A stretch of DNA of 33,307 nucleotides from Bacillota bacterium (GCA_021845645.1 JAJZVM010000036.1:1-33307); one strand, 5' to 3'; shown: positions 24,276 through 33,016, counted from the first letter of the stretch. Notes: generated by a model not told the origin, from the sequence alone. Numbers and translations: made by a program.

Positions 24276-25333
24276 TTGTCCGGCGCAGACCCTGTCCGGC
24301 TGGTGTCGAACGGCCCGAACGCCGTCAGATCGTGGCCGAAAGCGGCGCTCCTCAGCGTGCCGAGGAGCCGCTCCACGGTCTCTTTGCCCGTCGTCTCCGC
24401 GCGCCACCACACTTCGCACGTCTCCACCGTGAGCGGGCGGAACGCGAGCGAGCAAGCCGCGGCGGCGGCGGCGCTCGCGATACCCACGTCCGCCTTCCCG
24501 CGCGCGATCGCCTCGGCCACCTCCCAGTGGCCCGGGAGTTCCCTGTCGTAGCCGAAGACGCGTGCGGGCGACAACGACGCCTCCCCGATCAGGCGGTCCA
24601 GCAGGCGCCGCGCGCCCGATCCGCGCTCCCTGTTGACGATCCGCAGCCCCGGCCTTGCCAGGTCACCCGCGTCTTCGAAGAGTTCCGCACCCTGGCGCGC
24701 GACGATGCCCATCTGCCAGCGCGAGAGGACAATCCGCTCGACCTCTGGGGCCGGCTCGGGCGGCTCCTCGCCCTCGGTCCAATGCACGGCGGCGAAGTGC
24801 GCACGCCCTGAGCGCAGCTGTTCGCGCGCCGCGCCGCTTCCCGCCGTGAACCAGAAGGCGCGCGTCCCCTGGCGCTGCAAATGATCCGCGACCAGTCCGA
24901 GGGCAGGATCGCAGCCCGCGATGAAGACGGTGTCCTGGCGACGCTCGCCAAAGCGCTCGAAGGAGACGGCGCCGTAGGCATCGACCTCGGCCAGGCCGTC
25001 CGCCGCGGCGGCCGGCCAGCGGTAGGCGCCAAGCTGTCCGAGCCCCCGCAGCACCTCGCGGCCGCCGATCACCGCCGACAGCACGCGCGTCGTCCCCGCC
25101 TGCGGCAAGAGCCCCGCGTCGGGCGTGTCCTTGATGCGCAGGGAGAAGATGTCGTCGATGGGCACGTCGAGGGCCGTGGCCAGGCGAAGGCCGACCTCGA
25201 GGCTAGGACCGTAGTCGCCAGCCTCGATGGCCCCTACGGTCTGGCGCGTGAGACCCGCACGCTGCGCCAGGACCTGCTGTGTCAGACCGTGGGCCATGCG
25301 CACCTCGCGCAGGCGATTACGAAGCTGCGCCAT
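24257..25333 (-). CDS. HTH transcriptional regulator with a periplasmic-binding-protein-like domain
   Basis: A 358-residue fusion of an N-terminal XRE-type helix-turn-helix (REVRMAHGLTQQVLAQRAGLTRQTVGAIEAGDYGPSL, about residues 8-45) with a C-terminal domain of the PBP-like family used in molybdate/tungstate-related regulators (FIAGCDPALGLVADHL, LRIVNRERGSGARRLLDRLI, GKADVGIASAAAAAACSLAF). The NRERGSGARRLLD segment is especially characteristic. Such proteins sense an oxyanion or cofactor and regulate the divergent binding protein or molybdenum cofactor genes. It is divergent from the binding-protein gene at 25450, with a shared 116-base control region. The ligand is not proven by the sequence. 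Confidence 0.88.
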   Translation of the reverse strand: MAQLRNRLREVRMAHGLTQQVLAQRAGLTRQTVGAIEAGDYGPSLEVGLRLATALDVPIDDIFSLRIKDTPDAGLLPQAGTTRVLSAVIGGREVLRGLGQLGAYRWPAAAADGLAEVDAYGAVSFERFGERRQDTVFIAGCDPALGLVADHLQRQGTRAFWFTAGSGAAREQLRSGRAHFAAVHWTEGEEPPEPAPEVERIVLSRWQMGIVARQGAELFEDAGDLARPGLRIVNRERGSGARRLLDRLIGEASLSPARVFGYDRELPGHWEVAEAIARGKADVGIASAAAAAACSLAFRPLTVETCEVWWRAETTGKETVERLLGTLRSAAFGHDLTAFGPFDTSRTGSAPDNQRGRG

Positions 25334-25389
25334 GCCTCATCCCTCCCGGTCCTGATGCAAAGTGTAGCATACGTAGATGTAAATGATTC

Positions 25390-25418
25390 TTGCCCGATGC
25401 GCTGTGTGGGACTAAGGT
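25390..25418 (+). promoter_or_regulatory. Putative promoter of the solute-binding lipoprotein
   Basis: TTGCCC (25390-25395), 17 bases, TAAGGT (25413-25418), followed by a 31-base leader to the TTG start. Just upstream, the AT-rich stretch around 25364-25385 contains two GTAGNN copies and a TACGTA palindrome and is the natural place for the divergent regulator to bind. Confidence 0.4.
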
Positions 25419-25449
25419 AGAGACATCTCCTCTGTTGGAGGTTCTCCCC

Positions 25450-26415
25450 TTGTACAAGCGGCCTGCGCTGCCCGCCCTTCTTGGCCTCCTTGCCCTGACG
25501 CTCGCCGGCTGCGGCCAGAGCCCCGCGAAGCAGGCGTCCGCACCCAGCCAGGTTTCTGTCGCCTACGCGGGCTCGCTCGCCTACATGAATGACCAGGTCC
25601 TCGGCCCTGCCTTCACCAAGGCGACCGGCGTCGCCTACGCGGGGCGCGGCGGCGGCTCCTGGGCCCTCGCCCACGAGCTTTCGGGCGGCGTGATCCAGTC
25701 CGACGTGTTCGAGAGCATGGGTACGGGGCCAATCGCCGCACTCGGAGCTTCGCGCGCAACTTGGGCCATCGGCTTCGCAACGAGCCCGCTCGTGGTCGCG
25801 TACAACCCGAGGAGTCGCTACGCGCCAGAGTTCGAGGCCATTGCCCGGGGCAAACGACCGATGGCGGACCTCTTCACCCTGCTCGCGACGCCAGGGCTGC
25901 GGCTCGGCCGCACGAACCCCGCCACCGATCCCCAGGGCCAGACCTTCTACCTGATGGTGCAGCTCGCACAGAAGATCTATCACCTGCCCGCAGGCACGGC
26001 CGAACGTATCCTGGGTGCCTGGGACAATGCTCAGCAGGTGTTCTCCGAAGAGGGGCTGCCGACCCAGCTCCAGGCGGGTGGTCTCGACGCGGCGTCGGCG
26101 TTCCTGCCGCAAGCGCGTCAACTTCACCTGCACTACATCGCACTGCCGGCTGCACTCGACTTCGCGAACCCGAAAGACCTGCCGCTCTACAGTTCCGTCG
26201 CGATGACCATCCCGAAGGTGGGAACCGTGCGCGGTCAGCTCTCGCTGCTCGCTCTGACGGTCCTCAAGGGCAAGGGCGCGGCGGCAGGCGACAGCTTTGC
26301 CCGCTTCGCGTTGGCCACGGTAGAGAGACACCTTTGGCAGCGGGAGGGCTACGAAATGATCTCTCCCGTGATCTGGGGTCGGCGCGACGCGATTCCCGAG
26401 GGCTTGCCGCACTAA
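25450..26415 (+). CDS. Molybdate/tungstate-like substrate-binding lipoprotein
   Basis: A 321-residue extracellular solute-binding protein: signal MYKRPALPALLGLLALTLAGC with lipobox LAGC, then VSVAYAGSLAYMNDQVLGPAF, which matches the AGSL-type N-terminus of ModA/WtpA oxyanion-binding proteins. ADLFTLLATPGLRLGRTNPATDPQGQTFYL is the typical hinge/ligand segment in this group (GRTNPxxDPxGQ). It starts at TTG with GGAGG eight bases upstream. Such proteins deliver molybdate or tungstate to an ABC importer, but no permease or ATPase follows: the next gene, on the other strand, encodes YbjQ. The divergent HTH/PBP regulator supports the oxyanion assignment. Confidence 0.82.
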   Translation: MYKRPALPALLGLLALTLAGCGQSPAKQASAPSQVSVAYAGSLAYMNDQVLGPAFTKATGVAYAGRGGGSWALAHELSGGVIQSDVFESMGTGPIAALGASRATWAIGFATSPLVVAYNPRSRYAPEFEAIARGKRPMADLFTLLATPGLRLGRTNPATDPQGQTFYLMVQLAQKIYHLPAGTAERILGAWDNAQQVFSEEGLPTQLQAGGLDAASAFLPQARQLHLHYIALPAALDFANPKDLPLYSSVAMTIPKVGTVRGQLSLLALTVLKGKGAAAGDSFARFALATVERHLWQREGYEMISPVIWGRRDAIPEGLPH

Positions 26416-26440
26416 CCGCCTGGCCTCGGGACCGGGCGCA

Positions 26441-26761
26441 TTAGCGCAGCTTTACCGCCGTGCCGTAAGCGACGACCTCGGTCATCGTCTGTCCGATCTC
26501 CGACGAGTCGAAGCGCATCGCCACCACCGCGTCGGCACCCATCTTGCCGGCGTTCTCCAGCATGCGGTCGACGGCTTGGCGGCGCGTGTCCTCAAGAAGT
26601 CTCGTGTACTCGTGGATCTCGCCACCGCCAAGGCTGCGCAAGCTGGCGAGGATGTTCCCGCCGAGACCCTGGCTGCGCACCACGACGCCGAACACCGTAC
26701 CCAAGGTCTCCCCGATCTCCCGTCCCGCAACCTCGAACGCCGTCGTGACGACCACGGCCAT
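26441..26761 (-). CDS. YbjQ/UPF0145 family protein
   Basis: A 106-residue YbjQ-like protein. It begins MAVVVTTAFEVAGREIGETLGTVFGVVVRS and contains EYTRLLEDTRRQAVDRMLENAGKMGADAVVAMRFDSSEIG, both highly characteristic of this heavy-metal-binding-domain-like family, which forms pentamers in known structures. The biological role is not established. GGAGG lies nine bases before the ATG. It stands as a single gene 25 bases from the convergent binding-protein gene. Confidence 0.93.
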   Translation of the reverse strand: MAVVVTTAFEVAGREIGETLGTVFGVVVRSQGLGGNILASLRSLGGGEIHEYTRLLEDTRRQAVDRMLENAGKMGADAVVAMRFDSSEIGQTMTEVVAYGTAVKLR

Positions 26762-26987
26762 CTCTGACGCCTCCGTTCACCATCCCTGTGCGATGCGGCA
26801 TTCTGCACGTCCGCAGCGGACTCCTCGTGGCGAGGTCACGGCTGCAGGTGGACAGACTTGCCTTGGCGGTGATCGCCCTCTGCGAGCGCCATGTCACCTA
26901 TCTCTCTCCGTCCACTTGGCCAGATCTCCTTGCCACATGGCCCAAAGCTGGGTTCCAATTTAAGCATCCGCACACAAGGAGGCATCG
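26762..26987. other. Intergenic region upstream of the FAD oxidoreductase
   Basis: About 225 bases between divergent genes. I see no reading frame with a ribosome-binding site and no convincing -10/-35 pair. A short hairpin, GTCCGC-AG-GCGGAC-like, lies near 26811-26822. The last bases hold AAGGAGG for the oxidoreductase. Confidence 0.35.
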
Positions 26988-28172
26988 ATGATGCACGCGT
27001 TCCGCTACATCCTGGTGGGTGGCGGCATGGCCGCAGCAGCCGCCGTGGAAGGCATACGCCGTCACGATCCCCATGGCAGCATCGGCCTCTTCAGCCAGGA
27101 CCGCTATCCGCCGTACAGCCGCCCGCCGCTCTCGAAGGGGCTCTGGCGGGGCAAGCGGCTCGAGACGATCTGGCGTTACAAGGATCCTGCGGCGATCGGC
27201 GTCACGGAGCATCTGAACGCGACGGTGACGGCCATCGCACCGCAGGAGCACCGCATCCATCTGGACGACGGGCGATCCTTTACCTACGACCGCCTTCTTC
27301 TGGCGACCGGCGCAGAGCCGCGGCGCCTGCCCGGCGACCCTGCCGGCGTGCAATATCTCCGCAGCCTGGACGACTACCTGAATCTCTTCCGTCTTGCGCG
27401 GGGCAAGCGCTTTGCCGTGATCGGCGGGGGCTTCATCGGCGCAGAGATGGCAGCGGCGCTACGCGATCAGGATAAGGATGTGCACATGGTCTTCCCCGAG
27501 TCCGCCATCCTGGAGAGCATCCTGCCCGCCGACCTCGCGCAGGCGGTCTCGGGCTACTACCAGGACAAGGGCGTCCGTGTCTCGGCGGGCCTTGGCGTCG
27601 AGGCAGCACGCGCGGGAGACGGCCAAGTATCCCTGCGCCTCAGCAACGGCGAAGATCTGGCGGTGGACGCCGTCGTCGCCGGGCTTGGCGTCCTGCCGCG
27701 CACCGAGCTCGCGGAGGCGGCCGGCCTCTACGTCCAGGACGGCGTCGTGGTGGACAGCTTCGGACGAACCAGTGACCAGGACATCTACGCCGCCGGCGAC
27801 ATCGCCCGCATCCCGGTACCGGCCCTCGGCACGACCCTGCGCGTCGAGCACGAGGACAACGCCGTCAGCCGCGGCCGCGTCGCAGGGGCCAATATGGCGG
27901 GTGCGGGCGAGGAGGCCGTGGACGCCCCGCTCTTCTACTCGGATCTCTTCGATCTCGGGTTCGAGGCGGTGGGCGTGCTGGACAGCAGGCTCGAGACGTA
28001 CGCCGACTGGGTCGAGCCCTACCGTCGCGGCGTCGTCTACTACGTCCGGGACGGCCAGGTACAGGGGGTCCTGAACTGGAACGTCTGGGACCAGGTCCCG
28101 GCCGCAAGGGCCTTGCTTGGTACGGCTTGCAGCAGCCCTGCCCAACTGAAGGGCAGGGTGCCGCTCGGTTAG
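26988..28172 (+). CDS. FAD-dependent NAD(P)H oxidoreductase (ferredoxin/rubredoxin reductase-like)
   Basis: A 394-residue flavoprotein of the two-dinucleotide-binding-domain family. YILVGGGMAAAAAVEGIR is the FAD-binding Rossmann loop, LLLATGAEPRRLPG the FAD-side ATG motif, FAVIGGGFIGAEMAAALR the NAD(P)H-binding loop, and DIYAAGDIA the second FAD motif. The C-terminal 80 residues (APLFYSDLFDLGFEAVGVLDSR..YYVRDGQVQGVLNWNVWDQ) resemble the reductase C-terminal domain of ferredoxin reductases and AIF-type proteins. No CxxC redox pair is seen, so disulfide reduction is unlikely. AAGGAGG lies six bases before ATG 26988. The electron partner is unknown. Its TAG stop shares bases with the TAA of the convergent NDH-2 gene. 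Confidence 0.88.
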   Translation: MMHAFRYILVGGGMAAAAAVEGIRRHDPHGSIGLFSQDRYPPYSRPPLSKGLWRGKRLETIWRYKDPAAIGVTEHLNATVTAIAPQEHRIHLDDGRSFTYDRLLLATGAEPRRLPGDPAGVQYLRSLDDYLNLFRLARGKRFAVIGGGFIGAEMAAALRDQDKDVHMVFPESAILESILPADLAQAVSGYYQDKGVRVSAGLGVEAARAGDGQVSLRLSNGEDLAVDAVVAGLGVLPRTELAEAAGLYVQDGVVVDSFGRTSDQDIYAAGDIARIPVPALGTTLRVEHEDNAVSRGRVAGANMAGAGEEAVDAPLFYSDLFDLGFEAVGVLDSRLETYADWVEPYRRGVVYYVRDGQVQGVLNWNVWDQVPAARALLGTACSSPAQLKGRVPLG

Positions 28173-29437
28173 CGCGGAGCTGCCCTTGCGGTCCTCGGTT
28201 CCGTGATCAGGCGATCGGCGCGCTCGAACGTCACGTAGGCGTAAGCCCAGTGCCAGAGGACAGCGATGCGGTTGTCGAAGCCGATCAGGTAGAGGATGTG
28301 CACGAAGAGCCACGTCAGCCAGGCGAGAACGCCCGTGAGACGCAGGCCGCGGATCTCCGCGACGGCCGCCCGGCGGCCAATCGTCGCGAGCGCGCCGCGA
28401 TCGTGGTAGACGAACGGCTGGGTCGGCTGGCCCGCGATGCGCCGGATGACGTTCCGGGCGGCCAGCCGGCCTTCCTGCATCGCGACTGGGGCAAGACCCG
28501 GCATGACCCCGCCGTTGGCGCCACGCGCCAGGGCAAGGTCCCCCACCAGGAACACCTCGGGGTGACCCGGGAGCGAAAGATCCGGCAGGACTTCGATACG
28601 CCCTGCCCTGTCCGCCGGCGGGCCCAGCGAGCGCCCCAGCGGCGACGCCTCGACGCCCGCCGCCCAGATGACCGTCCGACTCTCGATCCATTCGTCGCCG
28701 AGACGTACGCCCTCCGGTGACACGTCCGACACCGCCGTGCCAAGACGCACTTCAACGCCCATGGCCTCGAGCGTAGCCTGGGCCCTTCGGCTGAGGTCAG
28801 GCGGAAAGCTTGGCAGCACCCTCGATCCGGCCTCGATCAGGATCACGCGCGACGTGGTGGGATCGATGCGGCGAAAGTCCCGGCGCAAGGTGCGGCGGGC
28901 GATCTCCGCGATTGCCCCTGCGAGTTCGACACCTGTCGGACCGCCACCAATCACGACAAAGTCCAGCAGACCAGGCAGACGACCGGGATCTGGGCAACGC
29001 TCGGCCTCCTCGTACGCAAGGTAGATCCGCCTGCGGATGTCGAGCGCGTCCTCGATCGTCTTCAAACCCGGTGCTGCCGCCTCCCAGCCTTCGTGACCGA
29101 AGTAGGCGTGCCGTGCACCGGTCGCCACGATCAGGTAGTCGTACGGGATAGGGCCATCGCGGTGCACCACTTCCTTGCGCTCGAGATCGATGTCGTCCAC
29201 GTTCTCGAGCAGCACGGAGATATTGGCTTGGCCGCGCACCACGCGCCGGATCGGCGCCGCGATCTCGCCGGGCGCGAGGCCGCCGGTCGCCACCTGGTAA
29301 AGAAGCGGTTGGAACAAATGATAGTTATTGCGGTCACAAAGCGTGACATCAGCCGGCGCGTGACGCAGAGTCTTGGCCGCCTCAAGGCCGCCGAAGCCAC
29401 CACCGACCACGACGACGCGAGGAATCTCCCCGGACAT
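28169..29437 (-). CDS. ndh: Type II NADH dehydrogenase (NDH-2)
   Basis: A 422-residue membrane-associated flavoprotein that passes electrons from NADH to menaquinone without pumping protons. PRVVVVGGGFGGLEAAKTLR (GGGFGG near residues 12-17) binds FAD, YHLFQPLLYQVATGGLAPGEIAAPIR is the NDH-2 quinone-side signature, DFVVIGGGPTGVELAGAIAEIA binds NADH and VFLVGDLALARG is the second FAD motif. The C-terminus (TWLFVHILYLIGFDNRIAVLWHWAYAYVTFERADRLI) is the amphipathic membrane-anchoring helix typical of NDH-2. ATG 29437 follows GGGAGG at nine bases. It lies after the sdh operon terminator and so is separately transcribed; it likely feeds the same quinone pool as Sdh and cytochrome bd. Confidence 0.94.
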   Translation of the reverse strand: MSGEIPRVVVVGGGFGGLEAAKTLRHAPADVTLCDRNNYHLFQPLLYQVATGGLAPGEIAAPIRRVVRGQANISVLLENVDDIDLERKEVVHRDGPIPYDYLIVATGARHAYFGHEGWEAAAPGLKTIEDALDIRRRIYLAYEEAERCPDPGRLPGLLDFVVIGGGPTGVELAGAIAEIARRTLRRDFRRIDPTTSRVILIEAGSRVLPSFPPDLSRRAQATLEAMGVEVRLGTAVSDVSPEGVRLGDEWIESRTVIWAAGVEASPLGRSLGPPADRAGRIEVLPDLSLPGHPEVFLVGDLALARGANGGVMPGLAPVAMQEGRLAARNVIRRIAGQPTQPFVYHDRGALATIGRRAAVAEIRGLRLTGVLAWLTWLFVHILYLIGFDNRIAVLWHWAYAYVTFERADRLITEPRTARAAPR

Positions 29438-29459
29438 GGAATCCGCCTCCCCCAAGTCG

Positions 29460-29489
29460 AAAACGCCCCGGGCCTCCCGCCCGGGGCGT
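29460..29489 (-). terminator. Intrinsic terminator of the sdh operon
   Basis: A perfect 11-bp stem (29463-29473 with 29479-29489, 5-base loop) directly follows sdhB and ends in a T-run of four on the minus strand, of which the last stem base is one. Stem strength is high and the T-run is short. Confidence 0.8.
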
Positions 29490-29504
29490 CTTCCTACGTG
29501 GGGT

Positions 29505-30233
29505 CTACTTGTGCAGCTTGCGCACGAGTCCGCCGAGCGGATCCCAGTAGACGTCCGCGACGCGCTCCTTGAGCGGGATGATACCGTTGTCGGTAATGTC
29601 GATCCCCTGCGGGCAGACGACCGTGCAGCACTTCGTGATGTTGCACATGCCGACGCCCGCGGCGCCCTTCAGGAGGTCCAGCCGGTCGCCGGTGTCGAGC
29701 GGGTGCATCTCGAGCTCGGCGATGCGGATCATGAGGCGCGGGCCCCAATAGCGGTCCTTGGCGTCGTGGTCGCGCAGGACGTGGCAGATGTTCTGGCACA
29801 GGAAGCACTCGATGCAGTTGCGGAACTCCTGGATGCGGTCGACATCCCGCTGCTGCAACGTGAACGGCGCCTTGATCGCAGGCTGGAAGGCAGGTACCTG
29901 CCTGAGCTTTTCATAGTTCCACGAGACGTCCGTGACAAGGTCCTTGATCACAGGGAAGCTGTGCATCGGGCGGACGTGGATGACCTCGCCGACGTAGTCG
30001 TCGACGCGAGTCTTGCAAAGAAGCTTCGGCGAGCCGTTGATCTCGGCGCTGCACGAGCCGCAGTGCGCGGCCTTGCAGTTCCAGCGGACGGCGAGATCCG
30101 GCGCGTCGTGAGCCTGGATGAAGTGCAGTGCATCGAGCACGACCATGCCGGTCTGCATCGGCACCTTGTACTCGACTTCCTGGCCGCCGCTCTTGTCGCC
30201 GCGGTATACGCTGAGGGTGATCTCGTCAGGCAT
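29505..30233 (-). CDS. sdhB: Succinate dehydrogenase iron-sulfur subunit
   Basis: A 242-residue SdhB carrying the electron path from FAD to quinone. The [2Fe-2S] ligands are Cys53, Cys58, Cys61 and Cys73 (RWNCKAAHCGSCSAEINGSPKLLC). NCIECFLCQNIC (Cys140, 143, 146, 150) and MCNITKCCTVVCP (Cys197, 202/203, 207) supply the [4Fe-4S] and [3Fe-4S] clusters. The sequence is of the mycobacterial Sdh1 type rather than the classical Bacillus type. It follows sdhA by six bases and ends the operon before a terminator. Confidence 0.95.
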   Translation of the reverse strand: MPDEITLSVYRGDKSGGQEVEYKVPMQTGMVVLDALHFIQAHDAPDLAVRWNCKAAHCGSCSAEINGSPKLLCKTRVDDYVGEVIHVRPMHSFPVIKDLVTDVSWNYEKLRQVPAFQPAIKAPFTLQQRDVDRIQEFRNCIECFLCQNICHVLRDHDAKDRYWGPRLMIRIAELEMHPLDTGDRLDLLKGAAGVGMCNITKCCTVVCPQGIDITDNGIIPLKERVADVYWDPLGGLVRKLHK

Positions 30234-30239
30234 GGCCGA

Positions 30240-31991
30240 CTACTCCTTCCTGGCCGAATTCGCGAGGCCGGGAGCCATGCCGAGCTTGAAGAGCCTTGCA
30301 AGCTCCTCCGGCATCTCAGGCACCGGCTCCGGGTGCAGCTCGATGCCGCGATCGGTGAGGCGCTGCACGTAATTGACCTTGCCCTGGTCCTCGAGCTCGT
30401 CGGGGAAGTCCGTGCGCCACTGGGCGCCGCGGCTCTCCTTGCGCTCGATGGCGCCACGGATGATCGCCTCGCCGAGGAGCACCATGTTCTGCACGTCGAA
30501 TACGCCGTGCCAACCCGGGTTGAACTGGCGCGATCCCTTGGCCATCTGGTGCTCCGTGCGCTCGCGCAGCTCCTGGATCTTCCCGAGGCCCTCTTCGAGG
30601 CTCGGGCCATTGCGTTCGATGCCCGCGTGGGCGGCCATGATCTCCTGGAGATCCTCGTGCAGCTTGTACGGGTTCTCTCCCTCGGTGCGCGAGAGCGGTG
30701 CAAGCACACGCTCCACCTCGGCCTGCACCTCGGTGTTGTCGATCTTCGGCATCTTGGTGTCCTTGGCGTACTCCATCGCCCCGGCGCCGGCGCGACGGCC
30801 AAACACGAGGATGTCCGAGAGGGAGTTGCCGCCGAGCCGGTTCGCGCCGTGCAGTCCCGCGGCGCACTCGCCTGCGGCGAAGAGGCCGGGCACGCTGGTC
30901 GCGCCGGTGTACGGGTCGACGCGCAGGCCGCCCATCGTGTAGTGGATCGTGGGCGCCACCTCGAAGTGGGACTTCGTGATGTCCACGTCCGCGAGGGAGA
31001 GCAGCTGCTCGTACATGCCCGGCAGCTTGCGCTTGATGAACGCCGCGCCCTTGTGGGTGATGTCGAGCCACGCACCGCCGTGCGGTGTGCCGCGACCCGC
31101 CTTGACCTCCTTGTAGATGCCGCGCGCGACCACGTCGCGCGAGGAGAGTTCCTTGCGCGCCGGGTCGTACTTCTCCATGAAGCGCTCGCCTTCGGAGTTG
31201 AAGAGGAGACCGCCCTCACCGCGCACGCCCTCGGTGACGAGAATGCCGCGGGCGCCCGGCGGCCAGGTCATGCCGGTCGGGTGGAACTGGACCATCTCCA
31301 TGTCGGCGAGCTCCGCGCCGGCGCGGAACGCGAGCGCGGCGCCGTCGCCGGTGCTCTCCCAGGAGTTCGAGGTCACCTTGTAGGCCTTGCCCCAGCCGCC
31401 TGTGGCGATCACGATCGCCTTGGCGGTGAACACGGCAAAACGGCCGTCTTCACGGTAATACGCGATGCAGCCGGCGATGCGGTCCTGGTCCTTGAACAGC
31501 TTGGTGGCCGTGATCTCCTGGTAGACGTCCACGTCGAGCGTCATGATCTTCTGCTCGAGCGTGCGGATGAGCTCCTTGCCCGTGCGGTCCCCGACGTGCG
31601 CCAAGCGGCGGAAGCTGTGGGCGCCGAACGGGCGCTGCATGATCTTGCCTTCCGGCGTGCGGTCGAAGACGGCGCCCCAGTACTCCAGCTCGAGGACGCG
31701 GTCCGGCGACTCCTTGGCGTGGATCTCCGCCATGCGGTAGTCGTTGATGAAGTGCGCGGACCGGCAGGTGTCGTAGAAGTGTGTCTCCCAGCCGTCCTGC
31801 GGGTCGACGTTGCCGAGCGCGGCCGCGACGCCGCCCTCCGCCATCACCGTATGAGCCTTGCCGAGCAGGGACTTGCCAAGGACCGCCGTCTTGAGCCCGC
31901 CCTCGGCGGCCTCGATCGCGGCCCTGAGACCTGCCCCGCCCGCGCCGATCACCAGTACGTCGTACTCGTGGTACGCGATGTCCTCACTCAT
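30240..31991 (-). CDS. sdhA: Succinate dehydrogenase flavoprotein subunit
   Basis: A 583-residue SdhA that oxidises succinate to fumarate. DVLVIGAGGAGLRAAIEAAE binds FAD, SLLGKAHTVMAEGG contains His47, the covalent FAD attachment residue, and MVQFHPTGM (QFHPTG at 235-240) with RGEGGLLFN line the active site. HYTMGGLRVDPYTGATSVPGLFAAGECAAGLHGANRLGGNSLSD is the capping/active-site signature. ATG 31991 overlaps the sdhC stop by one base (TGATG), so translation is coupled. Fumarate reductase is the alternative activity, but the aerobic context favours the dehydrogenase. Confidence 0.95.
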   Translation of the reverse strand: MSEDIAYHEYDVLVIGAGGAGLRAAIEAAEGGLKTAVLGKSLLGKAHTVMAEGGVAAALGNVDPQDGWETHFYDTCRSAHFINDYRMAEIHAKESPDRVLELEYWGAVFDRTPEGKIMQRPFGAHSFRRLAHVGDRTGKELIRTLEQKIMTLDVDVYQEITATKLFKDQDRIAGCIAYYREDGRFAVFTAKAIVIATGGWGKAYKVTSNSWESTGDGAALAFRAGAELADMEMVQFHPTGMTWPPGARGILVTEGVRGEGGLLFNSEGERFMEKYDPARKELSSRDVVARGIYKEVKAGRGTPHGGAWLDITHKGAAFIKRKLPGMYEQLLSLADVDITKSHFEVAPTIHYTMGGLRVDPYTGATSVPGLFAAGECAAGLHGANRLGGNSLSDILVFGRRAGAGAMEYAKDTKMPKIDNTEVQAEVERVLAPLSRTEGENPYKLHEDLQEIMAAHAGIERNGPSLEEGLGKIQELRERTEHQMAKGSRQFNPGWHGVFDVQNMVLLGEAIIRGAIERKESRGAQWRTDFPDELEDQGKVNYVQRLTDRGIELHPEPVPEMPEELARLFKLGMAPGLANSARKE

Positions 31992-32734
31992 CAGAAAAAC
32001 CTCACATCGTGGATTACGCCGTTCATCAGGAGCCGGATGTATACGTCCGTGAACCAGACGAAGAACATCGAGATCCAGGCGTAGGTGCCGTGGTGCTCGT
32101 TCCATTCGGAAACGCGGTTCCACCACTTGTAGCGCGTCGTTGGACGGCCGTCCGAGCAGGAGAACTTCTGCGAGCCGCCGCCGATCAGGTGCCTGAAGGC
32201 GTGGCACGAGAACGTGTAGGCCGTCAAGAGGCAGACGTTGATCAGCATGATGATCGAGCCCAGGCCAATGCCGAAGTGGCCATTGAAGATAAAGGCCTGG
32301 ACCGCGTCGATCCATAGGAACACGAGGACGATGACCGCCACGTACCAGAACCAGCGGTGCAGGTTCGCCCAACTGAACGGGAAGCGGGTCTCACCGAAGT
32401 AATACTTGCGCGACTCAGGTACCGCGCAGGATACAGGATCGTGGAAGAAACCGCGGTAGATCTCCTTGCGGTAGTAATAGCACGTCGCACGGAACAGAAG
32501 CGGCGACCATAGCACCCAAATCGCCGGCAGGACCTTGATGCCCCACGATTCGGTGGGAGAGAAAAATGGCGAAAGATAATTGTGGAACTGACCGCTCGAC
32601 TGGAAGAAGACAAGCCACAGGGTGTACAGGCCGAAGAGCCCCAGGGCTACGACCGTAAAGGTCGGCTCCACCCAGTAGGGCAGAGCGTGGGACTTGCGCT
32701 TGGTTGGCTGCAGCGACTCCGCAGTTTGCGCCAC
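31991..32734 (-). CDS. sdhC: Succinate dehydrogenase membrane anchor, mycobacterial Sdh1-like
   Basis: A 247-residue membrane subunit with about five hydrophobic helices. It differs from the Bacillus cytochrome b558 anchor and resembles the single large anchor of mycobacterial Sdh1: FRATCYYYRKEIYRGFF, PVSCAVPE, YFGETRFPF, LHRWFWY and FSCHAFRHLIGGG are the recognisable blocks. Cysteines at 85, 103, 168, 177 and 193 and histidines at 126, 178, 182, 214 and 215 are candidate cofactor ligands. GTG 32734 follows GAGGAGGA at normal spacing. Gene order C-A-B matches the mycobacterial locus. Quinone type and heme content cannot be read off. Confidence 0.88.
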   Translation of the reverse strand: MAQTAESLQPTKRKSHALPYWVEPTFTVVALGLFGLYTLWLVFFQSSGQFHNYLSPFFSPTESWGIKVLPAIWVLWSPLLFRATCYYYRKEIYRGFFHDPVSCAVPESRKYYFGETRFPFSWANLHRWFWYVAVIVLVFLWIDAVQAFIFNGHFGIGLGSIIMLINVCLLTAYTFSCHAFRHLIGGGSQKFSCSDGRPTTRYKWWNRVSEWNEHHGTYAWISMFFVWFTDVYIRLLMNGVIHDVRFF

Positions 32735-33016
32735 CGATCGTCCTCCTCGCTCGGAAAGGTTGCTCCGTACCGTGCGCCGACGCGGTGCGCAAACTCAAGG
32801 TACCGCCGCGCCTCGCCGCTTCAGGCCCTTGGGCAGACAGTTACCCAGCCTTTAGGCCAACAACGCCAGTATAGCGCAGACGCCATTGCGGCGCATGGCC
32901 AGTCTGTGCCCGATTTGCTACAGTGCGACGATGCCATGTGGCCGCCCCTCGACTGGGACCAATTGCCCTTCGGTGACATAAAAATGTGACGACAGGTTCT
33001 CGAGGAGGGATCGACC
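32735..33016. other. Divergent intergenic region between sdhC and the last gene
   Basis: About 280 bases with no supported gene. The minus strand contains TATACT (32877-32872, reading CTATACTGG), a good -10 for the sdh operon, but its -35 is weak. The plus strand ends with GAGGAGGGA for the next gene. I see no riboswitch. Confidence 0.4.

Noticed and set aside
28136..28158. Perfect CCCTGCCC/GGGCAGGG hairpin as a terminator
   Set aside because: It lies inside the last codons of the oxidoreductase gene and has no T-run on either strand.
29373..32084. A very long plus-strand open frame (about 900 codons) across the sdh genes
   Set aside because: It is antisense to sdhA/sdhB, whose catalytic and cluster motifs are intact; long antisense frames are expected in GC-rich DNA.
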